Counted from the first letter of the stretch, positions 1 to 9,515 are shown. The stretch is 64,000 bases of DNA from Lachnoclostridium phytofermentans ISDg (GCF_000018685.1 NC_010001.1:1070001-1134000); one strand, 5' to 3'. Numbers and translations are program-made. Notes: a model not told the origin generated them from the sequence alone.

Positions 1-417
1 ATGGATCGTATCTCAACTTTTGAGTTACTTGAGATTATGGAGGACTTCTCCATTATATTTAAAAAACAGTTACGCCAATGCTTATTAGATTATGACGTAG
101 GGCAGAAGGAAGCCTTACTCCAATTAAAAGAAAATACATATTGCGAAGCGTTTCATAGATTGATAGACAACTTGATTATGTGTGATGACATTGGAGTAAC
201 AAAGGCTTTGGATGAGGTTGCATTAGAGATTCAATTCTACAGTGAGAAAAGACAACAGCAAACGAATTATCAATTAGAACAAAAGGGGATTCTATGTAGA
301 TTTTTATCTTTTCTACCGTTGGTAACAACAATTGCGCTGTATCTTATATTACCTTTTGTCACTGTCAGTTTATCTAAGCTTATGGAAGTCAGTGAGGCGA
401 TAGCAAATGGAAAGTAG
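1..417 (+). CDS. TadC/GspF-like pilus assembly membrane protein, C-terminal part
   Basis: The reading frame is open from the window edge, so the ATG at position 1 is probably an internal Met and the gene starts upstream. A soluble helical region (residues 1-100) contains a segment ending in LDEVALEIQFYSEKR, followed by one strongly hydrophobic helix (about 103-125, FLPLVTTIALYLILPFV) and a short tail. A helical cytoplasmic domain followed by a membrane helix is typical of the second half of type II secretion F / TadC proteins, the inner-membrane platform of Tad (Flp) pili. The family call rests on this architecture and on the pilin-like genes that follow; no catalytic motif can confirm it. 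The next gene starts 6 bp downstream, so it is probably part of one operon. Confidence 0.55.
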   Translation: MDRISTFELLEIMEDFSIIFKKQLRQCLLDYDVGQKEALLQLKENTYCEAFHRLIDNLIMCDDIGVTKALDEVALEIQFYSEKRQQQTNYQLEQKGILCRFLSFLPLVTTIALYLILPFVTVSLSKLMEVSEAIANGK

Positions 418-423
418 GAGATT

Positions 424-855
424 ATGGAAAGTGCAATAAAAGGATTATTAATGGCAGCAGGTGTTGTTTTGACGTGTATCGTAATAGGAATTGGATTTTA
501 CATGGCTAGAGAAGCCAAATCAACGGCAATGTCATCTGCAGAAAGTTTATCAGACTTTAAACGGGAGATTTCTGAGAAAGATATCAATCGATTTGATGAT
601 AGAGAGGTGACTGGTAGCGATGTTGTAAATTTTACGAGGAAAGAGTTAAGAAAATATAAGAGTGGACAAGAAGCTCCAGTATCGGTCAAGATCTCTACCT
701 CATTAGGAAATTACACATACGAGAATAACACTATGCTGAAAGAATTAAGGGATATTACCAGCGCACGGTATGTTGATCCGCTTGCTATGTTTCAAGGAAA
801 AGTTGTTCGTGATGATAATGATGTTATTATAAGAGTCGAGTTTACGCAGAAGTAA
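424..855 (+). CDS. Pilin-like membrane-anchored protein, paralogue 1
   Basis: A 143-residue protein with one N-terminal hydrophobic helix (residues 7-26, GLLMAAGVVLTCIVIGIGFY) after a short MESAIK head, then a soluble domain. The head is short and charged, as in Flp/type IV pilin-like proteins, but there is no clear prepilin peptidase site, so processing is uncertain. It is paralogous to the product of 1166-1606. Both keep G-x-L-x-x-AAGVV-x-TCIV, REAK after the helix, and a C-terminal motif with P-x-x-x-F-x-G and D-x-N-x-V. AGGAG lies 4-5 bases before the ATG. It is probably a minor pilin or pilus accessory protein; the exact role is unknown. Confidence 0.6.
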   Translation: MESAIKGLLMAAGVVLTCIVIGIGFYMAREAKSTAMSSAESLSDFKREISEKDINRFDDREVTGSDVVNFTRKELRKYKSGQEAPVSVKISTSLGNYTYENNTMLKELRDITSARYVDPLAMFQGKVVRDDNDVIIRVEFTQK

Positions 856-860
856 AGTGC

Positions 861-1045
861 GAAGTGTGAAGAGAATTTCTAAGGCGCCAAAAGACGCCGC
901 CTAAGAAAAATTCTAAACTTCAAACCAGAAGTTTATACCTGCGTAATCCTCGGTACAAACTTCTAGTCTACTGTGCAGGCACGTTTTCTAGTAGGAGAAA
1001 AATAGTTCTAAGTCAGTCAAAACGTTAACTAAGAATTGCTAAGCT
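861..1045 (+). ncRNA. Candidate structured RNA between two pilin-like genes
   Basis: This 310-bp gap has no plausible ORF but several nested complementary segments. AGAATTTCT-AAGGCG near 872-886 pairs with CGCCT-AAGAAAAATTCT near 898-915. AGAAGTTT (about 928) pairs with AAACTTCT (about 958) around a loop containing CCTGC, which could form a pseudoknot with GCAGG (about 976). CTACT/AGTAG segments enclose the last part. I recognise no known riboswitch signature (c-di-GMP, T-box, SAM, M-box). It may be a leader, a processing element or a small RNA controlling the downstream paralogue. The pairing was read by eye. Confidence 0.3.
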
Positions 1046-1165
1046 ACATGCGGAGTAAAGATTTTATTAGTATTTAGAATATCAAACCAAATTTGTAGGT
1101 TTATAGTATGAATTAAATTAACTTTATGATTAATTATAATTTTAATAAATTTATGGAGGAACGAA

Positions 1166-1606
1166 ATGGATAATTCATTAAAAGGATTAATTTTAGCCGC
1201 AGGAGTGGTAATAACTTGTATCGTAGTTGGATTGGGATTTTATATTTCAAGAGAAGCAAAGAATACAAGTAGCGGTGGTATCAGCCAAATTACTAGAATG
1301 AATGGTGAGTATCAGGACATCAATAAGACGATGTATGATGGAATAAAGGTCAGTGGTCGTGAAGTCGTTGAGGCAATTAAAAAATATGAGACTGAGATAA
1401 AAGGAGGAGTATTCTCTATCGTTGTTTATACTGGAATGCGTAATATCGCAAGTTCGGGAATCTTATTCCAATCCAATCAGTACAATATTGAAAGAATTAA
1501 AGAGAAAAAGAGTGAGTATTATATTAATCCAGATGGAAACTTCCTAGGAGAAACGTTTTTAGATCAAAATGGAGTTGTGACGATGATGACATTTGTTCAA
1601 CAGTAG
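1166..1606 (+). CDS. Pilin-like membrane-anchored protein, paralogue 2
   Basis: A 146-residue protein with a hydrophobic N-terminal helix (residues 7-26, GLILAAGVVITCIVVGLGFY), then REAKNTSSGG and a soluble domain. It is paralogous to the product of 424-855, with the same order of head, helix, REAK and C-terminal NPDGNFLGE/FLDQNGVV block. GGAGG sits 5-6 bases before the ATG. It has a longer leader than its neighbours, containing the structured region at 861-1045, so it may be expressed at a different level from the first paralogue. The presumed role is a pilin or pseudopilin of the Tad-like system; function is not shown by sequence. Confidence 0.6.
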   Translation: MDNSLKGLILAAGVVITCIVVGLGFYISREAKNTSSGGISQITRMNGEYQDINKTMYDGIKVSGREVVEAIKKYETEIKGGVFSIVVYTGMRNIASSGILFQSNQYNIERIKEKKSEYYINPDGNFLGETFLDQNGVVTMMTFVQQ

Positions 1607-1724
1607 GAAATAAAAAAAGAGGAAAGAGTGAAATGATTTTAATCTTTCACCCGCCAAGTTTGTGCTGCGCCAAACTTGAGCTATTATCTGCTCCTAAAAG
1701 ATAGTCGCAGCATGGAGGCTAAAT

Positions 1725-1877
1725 ATGGAGGAGATTACATCGTTTTTATCGCATGTATTTGGTGCATTGTTGTTTTGTATTGCGATTACACTTCTATTTT
1801 ACATACAAAAAGTAGAGGAAACAGCTTGTTCTGTTCTGTCAACAAATCCTGTAGAATCTGCTGTCAAGAATCCTTAG
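1725..1877 (+). CDS. Small membrane protein of the pilus locus (50 aa)
   Basis: A short ORF starting MEEITSFLSHVFGALLFCIA with one transmembrane segment (about residues 9-27) and a 22-residue polar tail ending VESAVKNP. A good ribosome site (GGAGG, 7-base spacing) precedes the ATG. The stop codon lies 9 bases before the next start, as expected inside an operon. Size and layout resemble small Flp-type pilins or TadE-like anchors, but there is no diagnostic motif. A longer overlapping frame at 1676-1960 has no ribosome site and is not believed. Confidence 0.5.
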   Translation: MEEITSFLSHVFGALLFCIAITLLFYIQKVEETACSVLSTNPVESAVKNP

Positions 1878-1886
1878 GGGTAAGGT

Positions 1887-2348
1887 ATGGAGACACTGGG
1901 AAGGATAACAGCGGTTCTTTTGGCAGCAATATTATTATTTTTATTTCCTCTGCGATATAATGCTACACTGCAAAGACAGATAAGAGAGGAAGTAATCCTA
2001 CAGGAATTGATAAACTTTGTTGAACATAGAAAAGTGGAAAAGAAGATCACAAAATTACAGTATCAAGACTTTATGGATCGATTGCATGGTATATTGGATG
2101 GATTTACTGTAGAACTAATTTGCTATCGTGAATTTGTCTATGCTCAAGGAGAAACAAAGGAGCAACTGCTATATACAGATGTGGAAAATAGGGTAATGGA
2201 AGAATCCGTATTCTTATTTGAAAAGGGTGACTATGTTACAATTAGGATTTTGCATGATGCAGACGGGGTAATAGAACAGTTAGAATCACTATTTATACCT
2301 ACTGGTATAAAAGTACAGGAATATGTATATGGGGGAATGATACCGTAG
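1887..2348 (+). CDS. Membrane-anchored pilus-locus protein, paralogue A
   Basis: A 153-residue protein with an N-terminal membrane anchor (about residues 6-22, ITAVLLAAILLFLFPL) followed by a soluble domain. It is paralogous to the next product (2350-2832): both have an aromatic block of the form Y-x-DF-x-DR-x-H-x-I about residues 55-70, then a beta-rich C-terminal half. The two genes are one base apart, suggesting tandem duplication and translational coupling. The family name is unknown to me. The position in a Tad-like locus suggests a minor pilin or pseudopilin-like assembly factor facing outward. Confidence 0.55.
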   Translation: METLGRITAVLLAAILLFLFPLRYNATLQRQIREEVILQELINFVEHRKVEKKITKLQYQDFMDRLHGILDGFTVELICYREFVYAQGETKEQLLYTDVENRVMEESVFLFEKGDYVTIRILHDADGVIEQLESLFIPTGIKVQEYVYGGMIP

Positions 2349-2349
2349 T

Positions 2350-2832
2350 ATGCATGTATATGAAAAGGTTACAGATTTATTAGTTGCGTTTATTATATTC
2401 TTCCTAATACCTATGCTTTATCTAGGCAAACGAACTGATTTGCTATGTCAGGAGGAGTTATCAGGATATACAGCAAATTTTATAGAAGACGTGACTACTC
2501 ATGGATATTTAACAAAGGAGATATACGAAGATTTTCTTGATCGGATACACAGAATCTATCCTGTACTACAGATAGAGATGATAAGTGAATCTTATGCGTA
2601 TGAGCCGATTTATCAAAAGAATAATAACACCATGGAGTTTACCAATAAGAATCAAACATATTGGACGGTTACAACAAATGAAGACATTATTAATAATTTA
2701 TATTCTACGAAGGCTAGGCATTGGTTTTCCTATGGTGGTTATTTTAAGGTGAATTTATGGAAAGTGGAGGACGGGAGCAAAGAGTTAATTACGACATGTG
2801 GGGCGAGAATTCGTGAATCGATGGAATATTGA
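2350..2832 (+). CDS. Membrane-anchored pilus-locus protein, paralogue B
   Basis: A 160-residue protein with a hydrophobic segment at about residues 9-25 (LLVAFIIFFLIPMLYLG) and a soluble C-terminal region. It matches the preceding product in layout and in the EIYEDFLDRIHRIYP block, so the pair are paralogues. Its start is one base after the previous stop, without an independent strong ribosome site, so it is probably read by translational coupling. No enzymatic motif is visible. It is likely a structural or assembly component of the same surface appendage. Confidence 0.55.
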   Translation: MHVYEKVTDLLVAFIIFFLIPMLYLGKRTDLLCQEELSGYTANFIEDVTTHGYLTKEIYEDFLDRIHRIYPVLQIEMISESYAYEPIYQKNNNTMEFTNKNQTYWTVTTNEDIINNLYSTKARHWFSYGGYFKVNLWKVEDGSKELITTCGARIRESMEY

Positions 2833-2877
2833 TATTTTCATAGAGGATTGTGTAATGAAGGGATTGTAGGTTAAGGG

Positions 2878-4005
2878 ATGAAATTATATCATTATGCTAT
2901 TTTATTTGTCATTATAGGAATTGCATTTATAACAATACAGGACATAAACTATCAGGAAATGTTAACGATACGAATGGAAAATGCTAAGTTAAATGCATGT
3001 TTTAATCAGGCTGTAGATGCTGGGACAAGCAGGCTTGAAAAAAAGGGAGGGAGCTGTGTAGCGCTAAGTAAGGAGCTTGCCACAGCTTCTTTTTTTCAAA
3101 GTATGTATGCGTCTTTAGGAATTCTAGAGGACGAAGAACAAAAAGAACGATTTATGTTAAGTATCCCTATCATAGCAATCATTGATTATGATGGGGTGTA
3201 TATAAATTACTGTAAAAAAGAAACAATGGCTGATGGAAAGACAAAGTTAAAAAGGACTTGGACTGAAAAAATTCCATACAGATATTCGGATGAATCGTTT
3301 GAGGTCTATTTTACACTATCCGATGTTATTACACTAAACGTATGGACAGGCACAAGAGAGAAACATAACTTACTTCAGTTAATTGATGAAGAGGATAAGG
3401 AATATGGTTATATCGAATCAATAAATCAGCAAAATGGAGATGGTTACTGGATACACTATCAAGATCTTTATAGACTATCTAAATTTTCAGGCTATTATGA
3501 TAAAAATCCATCTTATTTTATATGGAATGAAACTAAATTCTTAGCGGTTCAAAGAGCCACGGTAACGGAGACAATTGAAGATATTATGAAATATTATATT
3601 GATAATCATATTGAGATTGCAAAAGAGTTTGGAATTACATATGAGTTTCATTTACCACAGATAGATAACTCAGATTGGGACAGAGCAATTCAGGAATGTG
3701 GTATCTTCGTCTTATTTCAAGGCTATCCTTATCAAAGCACACCAAAACGTTTCTACAACAGACATTCTTTTCACGCAGCAGAGAAAAGGAATAATATAAC
3801 TTATTTTCTAGAAAAGAAGTCATGGTATCTACTTTATCACAAAGAAGGGTGCCCGGATTGGATGAATAGAAAAGAGAATGCATTGAAAAACGGTGAGATA
3901 CTTGAGGATATTCTCTGTGAATCTTTTGAGGAATGCTCCGAGTATGGTGCATTTCCATGTCTAAAGTGTAATAGTGGTTATGAAGGATATCATCCAGAAA
4001 GGTAA
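2878..4005 (+). CDS. Membrane-anchored protein of the pilus locus, unknown function
   Basis: A 375-residue protein with one N-terminal hydrophobic segment (about residues 6-21, YAILFVIIGIAFITIQ) and a large soluble domain. The early region (NACFNQAVDAGTSRLEK) resembles the start of a pilin-type N-terminal helix. The C-terminus is Cys-rich for a secreted protein of this organism (CPDW, CESFEECSEYG, CLKCNSGYEGYHPER at the end), suggesting disulfides or metal binding. It lies 45 bp after the previous gene and is probably co-transcribed. I do not recognise the family; it could be a tip or minor pilin-like component. Confidence 0.5.
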   Translation: MKLYHYAILFVIIGIAFITIQDINYQEMLTIRMENAKLNACFNQAVDAGTSRLEKKGGSCVALSKELATASFFQSMYASLGILEDEEQKERFMLSIPIIAIIDYDGVYINYCKKETMADGKTKLKRTWTEKIPYRYSDESFEVYFTLSDVITLNVWTGTREKHNLLQLIDEEDKEYGYIESINQQNGDGYWIHYQDLYRLSKFSGYYDKNPSYFIWNETKFLAVQRATVTETIEDIMKYYIDNHIEIAKEFGITYEFHLPQIDNSDWDRAIQECGIFVLFQGYPYQSTPKRFYNRHSFHAAEKRNNITYFLEKKSWYLLYHKEGCPDWMNRKENALKNGEILEDILCESFEECSEYGAFPCLKCNSGYEGYHPER

Positions 4006-4171
4006 ATCGGCTTGTTATAACTTATTAGATGGAATAACTAGTAATTTATTGACGAGTATTACAAAATATGTAATAATAAAAAAGGGAATAAATGTATATG
4101 GCGAAATGAAATAAGAGTACAACAAATTATAATGGATTGTATCAGGGGATATGAAAAGGGGAGAGTTGAAT

Positions 4172-5491
4172 ATGAAGATTGTGAAAAAAGATTATCGAAT
4201 TGTATTATTATGTATAATATTACTACTATCGATAGTTTTTGAGAAAACATTAGTGGTACAAGCAAGTACAAACTATATAACAAGAGGATACTTTATAAAA
4301 CTAGTTTGCCAAGAAATCGGCATCACAGCAAAAGGGACGACAAACCAAGCGTATATTAATGCTGCGATTGAGAATGGTATTATAGCCCAAAATACATTTT
4401 CAGATTACGAACGAAATGTCTCCAAGATGGATGCAGCCGTAATATTAGTTAATGCTCACGAATCATTGTATGGAAATACTCTAAGTGAAGACCTAATTCA
4501 AACTATATTTGAAAAACGTATCACAGATATTAATAAGATTCCAGAATATCGACAGATTCCATTTGCCAAAGCATATGCCTATGGCTACATTAAAGGCTCC
4601 TCAGATGGTAGTTATACTACAAGCAGTACTTTTAACCCTACGCAAAAAATATCCAAGGCTACTGCATTAAGCTTTATTAGCATGTTAAAAGTAGAGAACA
4701 TGAGAAGCAGAATTACAGAAGATGGGCAGTTGATAAGAACGACCAACCTACCGAAGTTTGCAGAATTTTATTCGTACATATTGGCAAGCTACCCTAATGC
4801 TTTCTATGATTGGGAGTTTGGATTTATGAAAAATTATCATACTCGATACCAAGACGGTAAACCATACGAAGAATATTTATATGAAACAGGAGAGTATAAG
4901 GACGGTATAAACTTTGCTTATCCAGCAACTGTAAAAAACTATAAAAAAGACCAGTTAATGTATACGTTATTAGATGGAACAAAGACAAATTATGAAGGAA
5001 TGATAAATGACGCATGGTTAACTTGGGAGAAGAATATAGAGGAATATCTTTGGAATGTATTCAATGTAGACTACCGTACCATAGAAAAAAATAAACAATG
5101 GTATAACGCAGTGACAATGACTAGCATTTATTATAAAAGTAATAAAACTTATTTAGATAACTATATTAATGAATACATTTCTTTAGCTAAAAAAAATAAG
5201 ACAATTATAGAATGTGATAAAATAGCTTTTGATAAATCTGGAATATATAAAAATAGCAATGGAACATATATAAGAGTATACGTTCATTATAAAATAAAAT
5301 CATCTATAAACAATAAACAGGTATTATTATCGCCTCTTGCTTTTACATTTGAAAGATATCCAAATTTTCTTAATGTAAAGTTATATGAATGGCGCAATGG
5401 ATATTTCGATTTAGTTCTGTTACCAGATGGCTCGATAGATTCAGGAATATTTAACGACTACTTTCATGATGTAAATGTATTAGGGAGGTAG
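4172..5491 (+). CDS. Secreted SLH-domain protein
   Basis: This start (MKIVKKDYR) is preferred over the in-frame ATG at 4151 because GGGGAGAG lies at the right distance before it, though the upstream ATG also has an AGGGG. The protein has a signal peptide (about residues 1-32, ending VVQAS). Surface-layer-homology-type repeats follow: TRGYFIKLVCQEIGI, a second block around SKMDAAVILVNAHESLYG and ITDINKIPEY, and a third with AYGYIKGSSDGSYT and TKATALSFI-like residues. The C-terminal 250 residues are unlike anything I recognise. SLH domains anchor proteins to secondary cell-wall polymer, so this may tether the appendage or its adhesin to the wall. The stop is one base before the next start, so the two are translationally coupled. 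Confidence 0.7.
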   Translation: MKIVKKDYRIVLLCIILLLSIVFEKTLVVQASTNYITRGYFIKLVCQEIGITAKGTTNQAYINAAIENGIIAQNTFSDYERNVSKMDAAVILVNAHESLYGNTLSEDLIQTIFEKRITDINKIPEYRQIPFAKAYAYGYIKGSSDGSYTTSSTFNPTQKISKATALSFISMLKVENMRSRITEDGQLIRTTNLPKFAEFYSYILASYPNAFYDWEFGFMKNYHTRYQDGKPYEEYLYETGEYKDGINFAYPATVKNYKKDQLMYTLLDGTKTNYEGMINDAWLTWEKNIEEYLWNVFNVDYRTIEKNKQWYNAVTMTSIYYKSNKTYLDNYINEYISLAKKNKTIIECDKIAFDKSGIYKNSNGTYIRVYVHYKIKSSINNKQVLLSPLAFTFERYPNFLNVKLYEWRNGYFDLVLLPDGSIDSGIFNDYFHDVNVLGR

Positions 5492-5492
5492 C

Positions 5493-8400
5493 ATGAAAAG
5501 AAGAGATAGGTGTGTGCCAATTTTTTTAATCGTTTTTATTGTCATGTCCTTATTTTCGCCAATAACGGTATATGCTGGTAGTATATTGCATAAATCATAT
5601 GCTGAGTATAGAGACGATTACATGATACAAGAAATTTTAAATGATGGCATTGATCCGAGTGGTAATAAAAGTATATACATTATAAATATGAACAGAGCAA
5701 GGTCAGAGGGTCTTATGACAATGTATGGTGAACATAAAAAAAGTCAATCTTCTATTCACTATGCAACAGAAGGATATAACTTTACAATTAAAGAAACTGA
5801 CGGGGATGTAACACAGTATTCAACCGCAAATGAAGAAAGAATTTTTGTCAAGCCACTTACTATTGATGATATCACTATAGGAGATTTAGTTAAATCAACT
5901 TATGAACTACCTTTTGGGGATATTTCACGAGCAGCTATAAGAATGCATGTAAAAGAAGAAATGCGAAATGGGAAAAACTTAGAGCAGGCAGAGAAGATTG
6001 TAAATGCAAAATTAAACTCAGATGGTCTAATAGTATATTATTGCCATGAGTTCGCTGTTTATGATAATAAAACAATGATTAAAGGACCTTATCCAAATTT
6101 AGAAGATATTAAGAATGCGATTGATTGGTCTTATGAAACAAAAGAAACCTATCTTCCCGCATACTATGACATTCCGCTAAAAATAACAAGCAAGATGATC
6201 CCATCTGGTTCATATTCCATTCAGCTAGTAGATATGACAGATAATCAAACAAAAAATTTCACCTTAAATGATGTTCAGTCCGGAAAGTATTCCATAGATT
6301 ATAAATTACCAAACAGCACTCAAAATCAACCAGTCCGTAATGAGGAAACGCTTATCTATGATACGCCTTCTCTGATAGCAGATAGTTCTGGGCAACAGTA
6401 TAAGTTTTTAGGGAAGGCGTTCTATAGTTATGAGGATACACCAGGTAAGTCAGTAACAGCAAAAGTTACAGAGAATGAGATATCGCAGAAAAATGTTGGT
6501 ACTGGTAAGGCTGTGTTAATACTTGGATATGTAAAAGCGGGTGAAGAGAGCACTGTAAAGGTAAACTATTATCACGAAAGTGATAATGGAATAAAAACAT
6601 TGATGGGGACGAAGAGTGCTGGGACAATCAAGCCGAATACTTCATTTTCCTTCTCAGAGTATGTGAAACCTAGTTACACTTATCAAGGCGAAAACTATAC
6701 ATATAAAGATAAATGGAGTTACTCTTATTACGGTGATGATGGGACAATGACTACATTAAATGGTAAGAGTGGTGATACTAAAATAATCATACCAAACTTT
6801 ATGAAAGGGAGTGAAGTCGTGGTTTCTCTCTATTATAAAGGAAAAGAACCGATACCAGAACCGCCCAAAAGTACCACCATTGATTATTTTGATGCCTCTC
6901 CTACAAATGGGCAAATCAGATCGGATTACTATGGAGCGGAGAAGTTCTCCGTTGAACAAGGGATACCAACCACAGAAAATTTATATGCATCCGTGAGGGC
7001 ACCGGAGTATTTAATCAAAGCTTCTTTTCAAAGGAATTCTACTTCGAAGCAATTTCAAGTGGAGGCAAGAAAGAAATACATACTAAAATGGTATACCGAA
7101 GAAGAGAAACCAATCAAAGGGGATCCAGATGGTAAAACAGAAATTGTAAAAACAAATCATACGGAAACAAAAGATGTAAAGCAAACGGTGACCATCACTA
7201 GGCAGGTGAAGTATACGGAATTATTAAGCTTTGATTATTTTAAGATAAATCAGGCTAATCTTGTAAATGCTGCCCTACCACGAGGTGATATAACACTTTT
7301 ACCGTTTAGTTATTCGGTTCCCTCCATATCGTATCAATCCTTCGGAGATATTGACCAACACATTATTGTACCTCCAAAGGTGAAGTCAGGGGTAGATTTA
7401 CCGGCAGAAACGATTGACTTAGGTGGAATTAAACCATCTATTCCAATGAATGACTTTACAACCGAAGTCGATGCCTTGATTCCTGAAGTACAGGTTAAAA
7501 ATGATGTTTTTCAATTTGATAACCGATCAGTCATGAATGATCAATATAAACTAAAGGAAACAGAAGAAGCAGTATATTCTGCAATTCGAAGACCAGAATT
7601 AACTTTATATAATACTTTATATCAATCCAATCTAACAATTCCAGCCACATTGGCAAACTCTATCTACCCATCTAACGGTAGCATTCGATATGAAAAAGTT
7701 GCATCTTTTCAATCTACAAAACCTTCAGAAGAAACTTATCCAATATCCAATATTAACAGTATAACGGTTCATACCCCTGTGTATTGCCAAGGAACGTTGA
7801 TACAAGATAACGCTTCTTATGTTCAGCTGTCATCTCCGAACAAAAACTGTATTCCCCTTGTTTTAGATGAGGAGGGTGATAGCTCTGATTTTACTGTCTC
7901 TATAAGTAATTACGGGTCTCACAATTCGTATCCAGGTTATTATATAAGAGATTATGTCAGCAATACGTTAGGAAATGCCTACTACATAGCGCGAAATAAA
8001 GATGGTATCCTGCGGAATGAAGTTTGCTTTCCATTTGATGTGTTAATCGATGTGGGTAATGACCGTGATATGTCAAATGATATCTTATTAAATAAAAATA
8101 CTTGGTATGCAGTTGGATTATATTCTACACAACGATTTTATTTACCGATGTATGTAGAGTGTGGCATCTATACCGTAGAATTTCGAACGATTGCTGTGAA
8201 TGGAGAAGGAATGCTTTCTAGTGTGCAATTAAATGCAAATTTAACGAGAAGTAATTATGTAGCTACCGATACAAAGCAAGTTGAGGTATCTGGAAAAATC
8301 TATGGATTAACTTTATATGATATACAGGAGAATAACCTATGGAAAGAGATATTTCGTTCCGAAAACTCACTGCGCTTAAAGATACTAGATAACTTTATGA

Positions 8401-9431
8401 CGAAGGTTATCGATGGAGTAAAGAAAGCCATGCAAAGAATTGATGGAACTAAGCTAGGTGAGGTGTATCATAAAGATAAACTATACTATTACACGATTGG
8501 TACTAGAAATCAATTTGGTATTCCAACTGGTAGAGACAATCGGTTTACTTTACCACTGGTGGATGGTTCCCATCCAAAATATCTTAATAAAGGTACGTTA
8601 AAGGCAGGATATACCTGGAGATTTACTTTAGATACAGTGGGAAATATCACAGCTACGGATGAATCCAAAATCATAATAACACCAACCTTTTATTATGTTG
8701 ATAAAAAGGGATTAAATCGTGAAGAAGTGGATATGTATTACACTGATACTATTAGCGGTAATAAGAACCATTATATCAAAGTAGGCAGTAAGATAGACTT
8801 AGAAAATACAAGACAAGCCCAAACTGGTGATGTATATCTTGGTATTCCAGATGAAGAGCTAAAAGATACTGCATCCATTCGAAATATCTCATATAAAACA
8901 TGGACTGCACAGAAAAAAGAGATGTATAGCTATGGAAGGATTGTCTCAGATTTAGCATTTAAAACATTTTCAAATCAAAACTATGCATCAAGGATTCATC
9001 AGGGAACACTATCAAATTCTCTGTTAGGACTTGGATACTCAAAACAAAAGTTAACAAAATACAAACAATCGTATTATTTCAATTATTCCTTACCTTCTGA
9101 TATAAAGGCAGTAAAAAAGGGGACAGATGTACAAGCTTATGCTAAGAAATATGGGATTTCAAAAGTAGATAACTTATGGTTATCGAAAGGTTTTATTATC
9201 ATTCATTTTGATATCAAGGTGTACGATGAGAAGAATAACCTCTATCTGACCTATGATAATGTAGAAAATGAAAAGAATCTTGGGCATTGTAACATGTTTC
9301 AGATGGAAGGAATAAATAATACAAAAAAAGATTACTTTGGTAGGCAGTTTACGTTTAAGTCAGGGGATATTATTTTGATTGATACGGATAAAACAAGCCT
9401 TGATGATGCTATTGTTGGTGGTCTTTATTAG
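5493..9431 (+). CDS. Very large secreted protein, likely surface adhesin of the pilus locus
   Basis: A 1312-residue protein with a signal peptide (about 1-28, ending VYAGS) and no C-terminal membrane anchor or LPXTG sorting motif. Residues about 330-460 form MucBP-like beta modules (LGYVKAGEESTVKVNYY, then FMKGSEVVVSLYYKG), followed by a proline linker (EPIPEPPKST). The rest is Tyr/Asn/Thr-rich and looks like beta-sandwich repeats. GGGAGG lies just before the start, and the gene is coupled to the SLH gene. It is probably secreted and held by the SLH partner or assembled on the appendage. The family is not firmly identified and an enzymatic role cannot be excluded. Confidence 0.6.
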   Translation: MKRRDRCVPIFLIVFIVMSLFSPITVYAGSILHKSYAEYRDDYMIQEILNDGIDPSGNKSIYIINMNRARSEGLMTMYGEHKKSQSSIHYATEGYNFTIKETDGDVTQYSTANEERIFVKPLTIDDITIGDLVKSTYELPFGDISRAAIRMHVKEEMRNGKNLEQAEKIVNAKLNSDGLIVYYCHEFAVYDNKTMIKGPYPNLEDIKNAIDWSYETKETYLPAYYDIPLKITSKMIPSGSYSIQLVDMTDNQTKNFTLNDVQSGKYSIDYKLPNSTQNQPVRNEETLIYDTPSLIADSSGQQYKFLGKAFYSYEDTPGKSVTAKVTENEISQKNVGTGKAVLILGYVKAGEESTVKVNYYHESDNGIKTLMGTKSAGTIKPNTSFSFSEYVKPSYTYQGENYTYKDKWSYSYYGDDGTMTTLNGKSGDTKIIIPNFMKGSEVVVSLYYKGKEPIPEPPKSTTIDYFDASPTNGQIRSDYYGAEKFSVEQGIPTTENLYASVRAPEYLIKASFQRNSTSKQFQVEARKKYILKWYTEEEKPIKGDPDGKTEIVKTNHTETKDVKQTVTITRQVKYTELLSFDYFKINQANLVNAALPRGDITLLPFSYSVPSISYQSFGDIDQHIIVPPKVKSGVDLPAETIDLGGIKPSIPMNDFTTEVDALIPEVQVKNDVFQFDNRSVMNDQYKLKETEEAVYSAIRRPELTLYNTLYQSNLTIPATLANSIYPSNGSIRYEKVASFQSTKPSEETYPISNINSITVHTPVYCQGTLIQDNASYVQLSSPNKNCIPLVLDEEGDSSDFTVSISNYGSHNSYPGYYIRDYVSNTLGNAYYIARNKDGILRNEVCFPFDVLIDVGNDRDMSNDILLNKNTWYAVGLYSTQRFYLPMYVECGIYTVEFRTIAVNGEGMLSSVQLNANLTRSNYVATDTKQVEVSGKIYGLTLYDIQENNLWKEIFRSENSLRLKILDNFMTKVIDGVKKAMQRIDGTKLGEVYHKDKLYYYTIGTRNQFGIPTGRDNRFTLPLVDGSHPKYLNKGTLKAGYTWRFTLDTVGNITATDESKIIITPTFYYVDKKGLNREEVDMYYTDTISGNKNHYIKVGSKIDLENTRQAQTGDVYLGIPDEELKDTASIRNISYKTWTAQKKEMYSYGRIVSDLAFKTFSNQNYASRIHQGTLSNSLLGLGYSKQKLTKYKQSYYFNYSLPSDIKAVKKGTDVQAYAKKYGISKVDNLWLSKGFIIIHFDIKVYDEKNNLYLTYDNVENEKNLGHCNMFQMEGINNTKKDYFGRQFTFKSGDIILIDTDKTSLDDAIVGGLY

Positions 9432-9470
9432 ATAGAGTCAAGAAAGCAAAGAAATTATATTTTATGTAAT

Positions 9471-9500
9471 AGATTGAAAGGATTCCTATCCTTTCAATCT
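9471..9500. terminator. Perfect hairpin between convergent genes
   Basis: A 13-bp perfect inverted repeat (AGATTGAAAGGAT, loop TCCT, ATCCTTTCAATCT) lies 40 bp after the large secreted-protein gene and just before the 3' end of the convergent small gene. It lacks a long T-run, so it may be a weak bidirectional terminator. Confidence 0.6.
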
Positions 9501-9515
9501 ATAGGAACAATATTC

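Noticed and set aside
856..1165. Known riboswitch (c-di-GMP, T-box, SAM or M-box)
   Set aside because: None of the conserved core sequences of these classes is present; only generic stems were seen.
1676..1960. 94-residue forward frame
   Set aside because: It has no ribosome site and overlaps both the 50-residue frame (good GGAGG) and the next gene.
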